From positions 1 to 30,371 of the forward strand of contig JBCCGK010000126.1 in the NCBI GenBank assembly GCA_039029315.1: a stretch of 30,371 nt of DNA, written 5' to 3'. Positions 1 through 6,741 of the stretch are shown here, piece after piece; the first letter of the stretch is position 1, and the number at the start of each line of letters is the position of its first letter. This DNA comes from JBCCCJ01 sp039029315 (GTDB lineage Bacteria > Bacteroidota > Bacteroidia > J057). The notes under the pieces were generated by a model. It worked only from the letters and a program-made list of their open reading frames with translations, was not told the origin of the DNA and did no database searches. Position numbers and translations under genes: made by a program.

Positions 1-32
1 CTATCAAATACCAAAAAATAAGCCCATTGGGT

Positions 33-181
33 AAATAAGTAAGTAAGGGGACACAATTATTTGTGAGGGATATAGTGGGCATAGGGGAAAAAAGGGAGAC
101 ATCTTACCAATCAAGCCAGTATATCGCCTATTTTCCTTATACCCAAAATCAAAAATAATATTGTCCACCCACTTACTTAGG
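33..181. repeat. Interspersed palindromic repeat, copy A1
   Basis: A roughly 150-bp element. It starts with AAATAAGTAAGTAAGGGGAC and ends with the inverted counterpart TTGTCCACCCACTTACTTAG. Its interior contains a second imperfect inverted repeat (GGGCATAGGGGAAA near 107-120 against TTTTCCTTATACCC near 131-144), so a single strand could fold into a long hairpin. A near-copy (A2) lies at 22073-22210 in the same orientation. No ORF is inside. It resembles a non-autonomous MITE or REP-like element (inference); no matching transposase is in the window. Confidence 0.8.
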
Positions 182-184
182 TAT

Positions 185-1042
185 ATGGAAATGAAACGAC
201 CGCTTTCCCGATCCTTGCTAGAGATTCATCTGGCTACCCTGATGTTTGGGGTGGCAGGTTTGTTTGGAAAATGGTTGGACATCCCCGCAGAATGGATTGT
301 CTTGGGAAGGGCTGCACTGGCTGCCGGATTTTTATGTGTATTGATGAAGCTCTGGAAGGAATCCATTCGGCTTCCTGAAGGGAAGCATGGGCGTGTCTTT
401 ATTGGGTTGGGGATGCTGCTCGCCTTTCATTGGGTGGCATTTTTTCGAGGGATTCAACTGTCTACAGTCGCGATTGGCTTGCTGACGTATGGTGCCTTTC
501 CATTATTTACGACCTTTTTGGAACCTCTTATCCTGAAGGAAAAATGGCGTATGGATCAATTGTTGTTGTCGATATTGACCCTTTTTGGCTTGTATTTGGT
601 TATTCCGGACTTTGATTTTCAGAATTCCTATACTCAGGGAGCTATATGGGGATTGGCATCAGGGGCTTCCTTTGCCTTGCTGACAGTTGTGAATCGAAGT
701 CAGGTGCAACAGTATCCGTCTCGACTGATTGCTTTCTACCAGAACAGCTTTGCAGCCCTTACCCTCTTGCCATTTTTGTGGATTAAGACAGGGGTAATGA
801 CTCTGCAAGACTGGGGCTTATTGGTGTTATTGGGGATCGTATTTACTGGAATCTCCCACACCCTTTTTATTCAGGCCATGAAGAATATTCGGGCAAGTAC
901 TGCCAGTATTATCTCAAATGTAGAACCAGTGTATGGGATTCTGGCTGCCTTGATCTTATTGCAGGAAATTCCTGATTCCAGGACGATTCTGGGAGGAATT
1001 TTGATCATTACCGCCTCTATTGCTGCGACGGTTAGAAGGTAA
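185..1042 (+). CDS. EamA/DMT-superfamily transporter
   Basis: A 285-residue, very hydrophobic protein with about ten predicted membrane helices arranged as two halves, as expected for EamA-domain drug/metabolite transporters of the inner membrane. The second half has typical family features, such as the stretch around STASIISNVEPVYGILAALI, where a conserved Glu-Pro precedes the ninth helix. The substrate cannot be read from sequence. The frame is open back to a TTG at 161, but that codon lies inside repeat A1, so I choose the ATG at 185 (another ATG follows at 191). The gene is convergent with the M28 peptidase gene, and the two 3' ends overlap by 11 bp. The repeat ends four bases before the start codon, so A1 must supply most of the leader or promoter region. 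Confidence 0.85.
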   Translation: MEMKRPLSRSLLEIHLATLMFGVAGLFGKWLDIPAEWIVLGRAALAAGFLCVLMKLWKESIRLPEGKHGRVFIGLGMLLAFHWVAFFRGIQLSTVAIGLLTYGAFPLFTTFLEPLILKEKWRMDQLLLSILTLFGLYLVIPDFDFQNSYTQGAIWGLASGASFALLTVVNRSQVQQYPSRLIAFYQNSFAALTLLPFLWIKTGVMTLQDWGLLVLLGIVFTGISHTLFIQAMKNIRASTASIISNVEPVYGILAALILLQEIPDSRTILGGILIITASIAATVRR

Positions 1043-2273
1043 CTTTTTTGCTGATTTTCTTTTTCCCTCGCTTGACAACTACTGTGATGGTTTGTCCTTT
1101 CTCAAATGCTCCCAAAGCCTTCATATAATCTTCCATCCCACCAATGGGGAGATCGCCCATCTTGATCACAATATCTCCATCTTCCAGCCCAGCCTTGGCT
1201 GCGGGTCGTTCATCAAGTACAGCATCTATCCGCATTCCTTCTCCTGTCGATACATAATCTGGCATAATGCCAAGGGTAACCTTGAAAGACGTCCTGGTCT
1301 GTGTCTGATCTTTTGTCTTGGAGAAGGCCACCTTCCCCTGATTATCCAGCAAGGCAATCAATTGCTGAACCAAATCGCTGATCTCATACATCCCTTCATA
1401 ATTCACCAATTCGCTATCATCTGCTGGCTTGTGGTAATCATCATGCTGACCAGAAAAAAAGTGGAGCACGGGTAGATCTTTCAAATAAAAGGAAGTATGA
1501 TCTGACGGCCCTATACCAGAATCATGAGTATTGATTTCAATTTCGGTTTCTATTTTCTCGAAGGTTTTTTTCCAAATAGGAGAGGTGCCAGCAGCATTGA
1601 CCGCGAGTGCTTTGGCATCATTGAGCCGCCCAACCATATCAAAGTTGAGCATATAATTGATCTTGGCAAGTTCAACCGTTGGATGAGATACAAAATATTT
1701 GGACCCATACAAGCCAAGTTCCTCTCCAGAGAAGGCGATGAACAAATAATTGTTGTGTGTGTACTCCGGACCACTTAGTCTTGCTGCCAGATCCAGCATG
1801 ACTGCAATCCCACTGGCATTGTCATCAGCGCCATTGTGAATCGCTCTTGTGTGTACCTCTCTGGAACCAAAGTGGCCCATGCCCAGGTGATCATAATGTC
1901 CACCAATGACGATGGTGTGTTCAGCTCCATGATCGATGAAACCAAGCACGTTTTTGCCAGTTCTGTCTTCTCCATCTTCAGGCTTCGCATGAGGATTTGT
2001 GCTGAATGTAAAATCGAAAGCCTGATACCATCCATCCGTGCCTTTCGGGCTAAGACCCAGCGCCTCAAATCTGGAAGCAATGTATTGAGCAGCCATGGCT
2101 TCCCCTTCCGTCCCTGTTTCCCGACCTGCCAATAAGTCAGAGGAGAGGTAGACCACATCTACTTGCATTTGTTGGAGTGTCTGCGCTTTGGATTGTGCAT
2201 GAGCGGGGGAGTAGGCGGTCAATCCCGGCAGGAGAGCTATGAGCACCCATATGTAATGTTTCATTTCCTTCAT
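1032..2273 (-). CDS. Secreted M28-family metallopeptidase with C-terminal PDZ domain
   Basis: A 413-residue exported zinc peptidase (aminopeptidase type). The signal peptide ends ...SPAHA before Gln. The di-zinc M28 ligands are visible in order: His and Asp in GGHYDHLG, Asp in NGADDNASG, Glu-Glu in FSGEELGLYG, Asp in NFDMVG, and His in HDDYHKPADD. The last 80 or so residues form a PDZ domain (GLEDGDIVIKMGDLPIGG), which in such proteins binds peptide termini or partners. The frame can be read from a TTG at 2285, but the ATG at 2273 gives a normal basic signal-peptide start. It lies about 30 bp downstream of the 2304-3554 gene on the same strand, so the two are probably co-transcribed. The substrate is unknown. 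Confidence 0.88.
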   Translation of the reverse strand: MKEMKHYIWVLIALLPGLTAYSPAHAQSKAQTLQQMQVDVVYLSSDLLAGRETGTEGEAMAAQYIASRFEALGLSPKGTDGWYQAFDFTFSTNPHAKPEDGEDRTGKNVLGFIDHGAEHTIVIGGHYDHLGMGHFGSREVHTRAIHNGADDNASGIAVMLDLAARLSGPEYTHNNYLFIAFSGEELGLYGSKYFVSHPTVELAKINYMLNFDMVGRLNDAKALAVNAAGTSPIWKKTFEKIETEIEINTHDSGIGPSDHTSFYLKDLPVLHFFSGQHDDYHKPADDSELVNYEGMYEISDLVQQLIALLDNQGKVAFSKTKDQTQTRTSFKVTLGIMPDYVSTGEGMRIDAVLDERPAAKAGLEDGDIVIKMGDLPIGGMEDYMKALGAFEKGQTITVVVKRGKKKISKKVTF

Positions 2274-2303
2274 TTTTTGCGACAAAGATAGGCAATCCTT
2301 GCG

Positions 2304-3554
2304 TCAAAGTTTTCCTACAGAATTGAATAACTTTCCTATTTTCGAAAAAGAGACCTCTTTGGCAAGAAAGACAGTGAAACTGGGAGGGAAATACCTGGAA
2401 GAATGATGATGAGATGTTTTCCACAAGAACAAGCCTCTCATTTCCATCCCTAATTTCAAGCCAATCTTTTTTTCAATAAATGAGACCTGAGTCAGGTGAT
2501 AGCCCAAGCGTTGATGAGAGATAGCAAGCAGAGCTGGTTCGTCAGATGACATCGAAGAAGAAGGGAGATAGTGTCCGGAATAGCCTGCGCTTTGTTTGAC
2601 GATCAGATCCAATTCTTTGGTTCGGTATGTCAGGAATAGACCGAGCCCAAAGTATGGAAGAAAGCGAACCGTCTCTACCTCTTTTGTCGCTGCTCCAAAG
2701 GATTGGAGATCCTGAACCGGATTCGTTGAGGCGTGAAGGCGAAGTCGTTGTTGGGTAAATTCCATATGCATAAACCCAAAGAGATGCAAGGGAGAATGAA
2801 GCCCTGATGTATTGCTCGAAAGCCTGAACAAGGGGGAGAGTTGCATGCCCAGGAATTCCTGCTTCAGTTGAGCACCTTCCTGAAAAGTCGTATCCTGTGA
2901 GAGATATGGACTCCCGTTGAGAGAGCTGGAGAGAGAGCGATTTTGATACAAAAATACATGAAGTCCCCATCTATGCCGAAAAGAATAGGGATGATGGCTA
3001 GCCGAAATCAAATGGGGGACAAATGCGCTGACATCAGTATACTGGCTGTTCAGTTTAGGTCCATCAATGAAGTCAAAATTTGCACCAAGAGAGAGGCGAA
3101 ACTGTGGATGCAACTGTGAGGGCTTGGATGAGATTCCCGCTGCCTTTTGGAACGACAAAATGAGTTGATTCCGATGCAAAATGGCAGATCCTGATTGCAA
3201 GACCAAAATCAAATTGGCAGTTGAGGAAGCAGTGGGAGAGTCCCGCCCTTTTACCTGAATGTGAACATATTGCCGCTTAGGTAGATCTGATGTAAAAGTC
3301 AGGGACTGACTCTCAAAAGAATAGCCGACCTGATCCGAAGTCTGGTTGAGATCGAGAATATGAACCACTAGGTCCTGGGAATCGGTGAAGGCCCCACTCA
3401 CCTCTATTGGAATGAACGATTGATAGTTCATCCCTTGAACCCCAAATAAGAGGGTGTCCTGTTCAGAGGTAAAACCAATACTTGGTTGGGCTTGGATCAT
3501 GCTTACATAAGCCATAACAAGCCCACTTGTTGTCAGTAACAATATACGGTGCAT
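2304..3554 (-). CDS. Unrecognised secreted protein, possible outer-membrane barrel
   Basis: A 416-residue protein that I do not recognise as a family. Residues 1-22 form a signal peptide ending IQA before Gln. Residues 23 to about 140 look like a beta-rich, Ig-like domain with alternating polar and hydrophobic residues. From about 150 onward, repeated amphipathic strands with aromatic girdles (FRLSLGANFDF, LFGFMHMEFTQQRL, FLPYFGLGLFLTYRT) suggest an outer-membrane beta-barrel of the kind common in Bacteroidota. It starts with ATG at 3554 and lies immediately upstream of the M28 peptidase gene, with which it probably forms a two-gene operon. Function is unknown. A periplasmic or surface partner of the peptidase is one possibility, resting only on adjacency. 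Confidence 0.75.
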   Translation of the reverse strand: MHRILLLTTSGLVMAYVSMIQAQPSIGFTSEQDTLLFGVQGMNYQSFIPIEVSGAFTDSQDLVVHILDLNQTSDQVGYSFESQSLTFTSDLPKRQYVHIQVKGRDSPTASSTANLILVLQSGSAILHRNQLILSFQKAAGISSKPSQLHPQFRLSLGANFDFIDGPKLNSQYTDVSAFVPHLISASHHPYSFRHRWGLHVFLYQNRSLSSSLNGSPYLSQDTTFQEGAQLKQEFLGMQLSPLFRLSSNTSGLHSPLHLFGFMHMEFTQQRLRLHASTNPVQDLQSFGAATKEVETVRFLPYFGLGLFLTYRTKELDLIVKQSAGYSGHYLPSSSMSSDEPALLAISHQRLGYHLTQVSFIEKKIGLKLGMEMRGLFLWKTSHHHSSRYFPPSFTVFLAKEVSFSKIGKLFNSVGKL

Positions 3555-3618
3555 GTGTACACATTAGGAATACATACCAAAAAGCTCTGAATCAGGGAAA
3601 ACAGAGTAGAAAAAGTTA

Positions 3619-3630
3619 TTCTATATAGAA
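3619..3630. promoter_or_regulatory. 12-bp perfect palindrome upstream of the 2304-3554 gene
   Basis: TTCTATATAGAA is perfectly self-complementary and lies about 65 bp upstream of the ATG at 3554 (minus strand), in the region where a promoter or operator would be expected. A regulator-binding role is a guess from position and symmetry only; an AT-rich palindrome of this length can occur by chance. Confidence 0.25.
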
Positions 3631-3658
3631 ATAAGAAAAAATGGCAAAATGCTTACAT

Positions 3659-3685
3659 AAAAAAATCCGGGGCTTTCGCCCCGGA
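3659..3685 (-). terminator. Strong intrinsic terminator (minus strand)
   Basis: Read on the minus strand: an 8-bp perfect stem TCCGGGGC/GCCCCGGA (3685-3666) closed by a GAAA tetraloop, followed by seven Ts (3665-3659). A GNRA loop on a GC stem followed by a T tract is a classic Rho-independent terminator. No CDS lies directly upstream of it on this strand; the nearest is the small ORF, which already has its own terminator at 3843-3875. Confidence 0.8.
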
Positions 3686-3691
3686 CGTATC

Positions 3692-3732
3692 GGCTTTTTA
3701 CCCAATACTATGCTAAATCAACGTAAAAAGCC
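3692..3732. repeat. 10-bp perfect inverted repeat beside the terminator
   Basis: GGCTTTTTAC (3692-3701) and GTAAAAAGCC (3723-3732) are exact reverse complements separated by 21 bases. On the minus strand this hairpin would form 6 bases before the GNRA-loop terminator hairpin, so a minus-strand transcript would end in two consecutive stem-loops. Confidence 0.6.
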
Positions 3733-3842
3733 TAAGTCTTGTGGTGCTTCAAAAGTATGTCATTCTGAAGGAGAATCGGTCGTTTTCTGATCAGAAGGTA
3801 GGATCAGCATGATGAATGGGCAGATTTTGTGATTCAAAGGTC

Positions 3843-3875
3843 AAAAAAAAACCGCCCTCGTCTTAGAGGAGCGGT
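3843..3875 (-). terminator. Intrinsic terminator of the small ORF
   Basis: On the minus strand, ACCGCTCCTC (3875 downward) pairs with GAGGGCGGT with one bulged T, and nine Ts follow (3851-3843). It lies about 75 nt past the stop codon of the 59-codon ORF on the same strand, the expected place for that gene's terminator. Confidence 0.75.
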
Positions 3876-3950
3876 CCAAACCCAAACAAACACCATGAAA
3901 AAACTTAATTAGGTGTCATGCCAGTTAACTGTCTGGCTAGCAGTCGTTGT

Positions 3951-4130
3951 CTACGGCAAATTCGCGATGGAATTTACTCGATTTCGAAAAAATGTAACTG
4001 TCTTACTGTCCTTCAGTTGAGGAAACTCTGTCAATAATAACTCAACTTCAGCTTTTGTCAAGTTCTTGATTACTTTGGTGTAGTTGTTGCAGATGTACCA
4101 ACCTTCTGAGTTTTTTCTTATGTAATACAT
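3951..4130 (-). CDS. Small hypothetical protein, 59 residues
   Basis: An ORF too short for standard cut-offs, with ATG at 4130 and TAG at 3951-3953. The product begins MYYIRKNSEGWYICNNY, continues with a predicted amphipathic helix (LTKAEVELLLTEFP), and ends RNRVNSIANLP. It has nine basic and five acidic residues, no signal peptide and no membrane segment, so a small soluble cytoplasmic protein is expected. I do not recognise a family. Support comes from its protein-like composition, codon choice that does not look random, and a minus-strand intrinsic terminator about 75 nt downstream. A weak promoter-like pair (TTTG ... CATATTTG) lies roughly 50 to 80 nt upstream of the start. It could still be a chance ORF inside an ncRNA gene. 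Confidence 0.55.
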   Translation of the reverse strand: MYYIRKNSEGWYICNNYTKVIKNLTKAEVELLLTEFPQLKDSKTVTFFRNRVNSIANLP

Positions 4131-4364
4131 CGCGCTTAAATTTTCAAGTTGTGAAATCTTTTTGTCCTACAATGAGTAAAAAGGCAAATATGTTGCCAGA
4201 ATAGTTGGGCAAATTTGCAAAAAACATGAACGGTAATTCTGTTGGGCTGAATGGTTCATCTGGCCTCTTCAATCTATGGTATTTGAGTGCCAAATGTAGT
4301 TTCGTATATGATCAATTTCAGGCCGCGGAATATTTTTTCTCTTGACAATAGACGCAAAAGAAAC

Positions 4365-5234
4365 TTATTCTTCCATTGATCCGACTGAGGGAAGCTTATA
4401 TTGGTGTTGAAACTGTTCATAGGCGAAGACAGGAACCTGAACCATCAAAGGATTTAGTGAGGGATCAATCTTACCCAATAAGGCTTTGAGTTTGCCTTTG
4501 TCCATCGCCGTGCAACCGGCTGTGCCGCTATCATTTTTTCGCCAGACATGAAGAAATATGCAGGAGCCACCACTTGCCACGGGATCAGGTTGATTATGTA
4601 ACACAAACATGCCCCATTCGTACAAATCATCCTTTCGAAGCATATGATCAGTACTGTTCCAATCTGGCGAGCTGCTTCCTTCGTCCACAATCTGATTGTA
4701 GTGGGCTGAGGACGCATCTTCTATACACATGGTCGATGGAAGGACATGGGTATATTCAGCTTTGATAAAACTTGCCTGTGATGGCTGAGCATACCCAAAG
4801 GCTGTTCCCAGTCGGAAGACACCAGCTGGGGATTTTTTATCGCCTTCTCGCTTTTTGGGGCCATCGAGTCGGGTATAATTGTCTAAACCAATTCCCCAGG
4901 CCATTCCCTTTTTTCCAACTACCATAGGAATGGGAGAAAGAGACTGAACCCATTGACCATTTTCCCAGGTGAATAGATACAGGGTGCCATTGACTTCGTC
5001 CCAATCAGAGGTGAGAGAGACAAGGAATTGACGATGGTGGGGAGGCTTGACTTCTGCTTCTTCAGGAGGATCCTGTTCAATTTGAGTGGAGGAAGAGTTT
5101 GCCTGAGCAGAATTTGGCGTAGCGGAATGTTCCTCTTCAGCAGGTGTTGCATGACAGGCGAACAAAAAGAGCGGAAGGCAAATCAATATGACAAGTGGGT
5201 GCATAGAAATTTTTCCTAGAAGATTCTCGGACAT
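4365..5234 (-). CDS. L,D-transpeptidase-like (YkuD-fold) lipoprotein
   Basis: A 289-residue protein with a hydrophobic leader and a lipobox (LFLFAC, Cys27), then a Glu/Pro/Ser-rich linker (about residues 30-67), so probably anchored to the inner face of the outer membrane. The catalytic domain shows the YkuD hallmarks: KSPAGVFRLGTAFGY at 134-148 and the active-site region His229 ... GTAGC with the nucleophile Cys241. The usual S/T-H-G-C is replaced by T-A-G-C, a variant resembling the SAGC motif of the YafK-type group (from memory). Such enzymes make or break 3-3 crosslinks or lipoprotein-peptidoglycan bonds; which of these applies cannot be read here. ATG 5234 is chosen because it adds a basic residue before the hydrophobic core; ATG 5204 is an alternative. 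It is likely a single-gene unit. Confidence 0.78.
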   Translation of the reverse strand: MSENLLGKISMHPLVILICLPLFLFACHATPAEEEHSATPNSAQANSSSTQIEQDPPEEAEVKPPHHRQFLVSLTSDWDEVNGTLYLFTWENGQWVQSLSPIPMVVGKKGMAWGIGLDNYTRLDGPKKREGDKKSPAGVFRLGTAFGYAQPSQASFIKAEYTHVLPSTMCIEDASSAHYNQIVDEGSSSPDWNSTDHMLRKDDLYEWGMFVLHNQPDPVASGGSCIFLHVWRKNDSGTAGCTAMDKGKLKALLGKIDPSLNPLMVQVPVFAYEQFQHQYKLPSVGSMEE

Positions 5235-5391
5235 CTAAAGATAATGGATCAAAACGGGAAAACAGTCATATCTGCCAGTAGACTAACAAAAATAAACACG
5301 CGTGATCCCTGTACGGTATTCCGGAGATAGATAGCGCCCAGTGTGGATGATCTATAGAAATCGATTAAACTTTCCTGAATGTGTAGGATGT

Positions 5392-6732
5392 TCAAGGATC
5401 TACAGACTCCTTGCCGTGTTCTTGTTCCCAATCTGCTTGACCAATTGCCAGATTCAGCCCGATACGGAGGTTGGCCGTTTGTGCATCCCAGTATCTTATG
5501 GCCCCCAGGACATTGCTGCTCATGACCAAGAGTTGTACTGGCCCAGCCTGTAGCATGAGTTGTGCCCCCACTTGCTGAGGAAAGTCAGTATGATAGGTAT
5601 AATTGAGGCCAAGATAAAGGATCTTTTGTATGTCAACGCCTCCATGAAGGGCGATGGCATTGCTCGTTACATTGCGAAAAGATTCTCGTTCATACAGGAC
5701 GCCAAGACGTGTCCATGACAGAGGAGTCCAGCTTACGCCTATCAGTGCCCGGACAGGTAATGGAGTAGAGTAGGGCCCTATCTCCTCCCTGATTTGGATG
5801 GCTGATCTGAGGGAATCTTCAAAATTGCCAAACCCAAATTCTCCATTTCTTGAATAGAACCCAACATGAACTCCTTCAAAAGAATAGGTGCCTTGACCCT
5901 GCCATGCACTAGGATCATTTTGCCATGTAATCGAGCCAAGGTTTAGGACACTGACTCCAACTGCGAATTGCTCTCCAATGGGGATATGGGCACCAAGATC
6001 CAGGGTGTATCCTGGGTTGCTGCCAAGGGAGAAAGGAGAAGACAATTGTAGAATAGAATCGCTGTTTCGGAGGTTCAACGAACTCCTGAGCAGATAATCA
6101 GCCTCCAATTCCACCTGATAGTACTCAGGATCTGTATAGAAGGTCAAATTATTCTGACCAGAGGACAGGTCTGCAATGCCTCCAAGATAGTGCAAGCGTG
6201 CACCCAGACGGATTCTTTTTCCCATAGGAATGCTAAATCGAAGGGCAAGATCTTGCCATACTGTCATCTGTACATCTGGATCGAGGGACAAGCGCTCGTC
6301 CAAATAAGCACCATTTCCATACCAGAGTAATTGTGCGAGTTCTTTGTTGGAGGAGAGATAGCTCAGTCCTTTCAAATGGTATTCCAGGCCCAATTGTGCA
6401 CGACCTAGTTTGATACCCAAACTCAAAGCCCTGAGATCGCCCCATGATCGACCATAGATTTTATCATCTAATTGATCGACCAATGAACCAACATCCAGAT
6501 CAGATCCTTCTGGGCCAAGAATCGCATCCTGGAAGGCAAAAGCTGAGTTGGCAAGGGTGAATCCGCCTGATGGAAGACCAATGACCAGTTTTTTCTCACC
6601 TGTATAGGCAGGGTTGAGAAGATTGGCTTGGGAGGCTTCAGGCAAAAACCAGAGACCAGCTTCAGTTTGGGCGTGCAATTGTCCAACTCCACAAATCAGG
6701 AAGCTGAGAACACATAGAAATAGCTGTTTCAT
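5392..6732 (-). CDS. DUF5723-like outer-membrane protein
   Basis: A 446-residue protein with a signal peptide ending GQLHA before Gln, then the motif ANLLNPAYTGEKKLVIGLP near the N terminus, which recalls the NPA-x-x-G signature of DUF5723 and PorP/SprF-type proteins. The rest is a series of amphipathic beta-strands (LSLGIKLGRAQLGLEYHL, RIRLGARLHYLGG, YTLDLGAHIPIGEQFAVGVSVLNLG, ALIGVSWTPLSWTRLGVLYE), consistent with a barrel in the outer membrane. It is the last gene of a tight operon, 9 bp after the lipoprotein gene. PorP/SprF proteins act as surface anchors for some T9SS cargo; an analogous role here is inference from the T9SS-sorted protein two genes upstream. Confidence 0.75.
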   Translation of the reverse strand: MKQLFLCVLSFLICGVGQLHAQTEAGLWFLPEASQANLLNPAYTGEKKLVIGLPSGGFTLANSAFAFQDAILGPEGSDLDVGSLVDQLDDKIYGRSWGDLRALSLGIKLGRAQLGLEYHLKGLSYLSSNKELAQLLWYGNGAYLDERLSLDPDVQMTVWQDLALRFSIPMGKRIRLGARLHYLGGIADLSSGQNNLTFYTDPEYYQVELEADYLLRSSLNLRNSDSILQLSSPFSLGSNPGYTLDLGAHIPIGEQFAVGVSVLNLGSITWQNDPSAWQGQGTYSFEGVHVGFYSRNGEFGFGNFEDSLRSAIQIREEIGPYSTPLPVRALIGVSWTPLSWTRLGVLYERESFRNVTSNAIALHGGVDIQKILYLGLNYTYHTDFPQQVGAQLMLQAGPVQLLVMSSNVLGAIRYWDAQTANLRIGLNLAIGQADWEQEHGKESVDP

Positions 6733-6741
6733 ATCCTGGAT

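Larger units (their letters stand above)
3555..4364. other. Gene-poor interval with small ORF, terminators and inverted repeats
   Basis: This 810-bp stretch has no long ORF. Reading the minus strand from right to left it holds a 59-codon ORF (4130-3951), a terminator (3875-3843), a 10-bp inverted repeat (3732-3692) and a strong GNRA-loop terminator (3685-3659). A 12-bp perfect palindrome (3619-3630) lies just upstream of the 2304-3554 gene. I see nothing definable from 4131 to 4364 apart from AT-rich sequence that could hold promoters. Confidence 0.7.

Noticed and set aside
161..184. TTG at 161 as the start of the EamA-type transporter.
   Set aside because: The codon lies in the terminal inverted repeat of A1, and the added residues do not look like part of the family; ATG 185 is closer to the usual N terminus.
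3659..3685. The same hairpin as a plus-strand terminator.
   Set aside because: On the plus strand the stem is followed by CGTATCGG, with no T run; the T tract exists only on the minus strand.
3641..3790. A 49-codon plus-strand ORF beginning MAKCLHKKIRG.
   Set aside because: It runs through the GC-rich terminator stem and the 10-bp inverted repeat on the other strand; its composition (many Lys, Arg, Cys) looks like translated structure rather than protein.
3894..3911. Five-codon plus-strand mini-ORF (MKKLN) after a stem-loop and AACAAACACC leader-like sequence.
   Set aside because: It looks like a Bacteroidota gene start, but it stops after five codons, has no gene downstream on that strand, and the stem-loop is better read as a minus-strand terminator.
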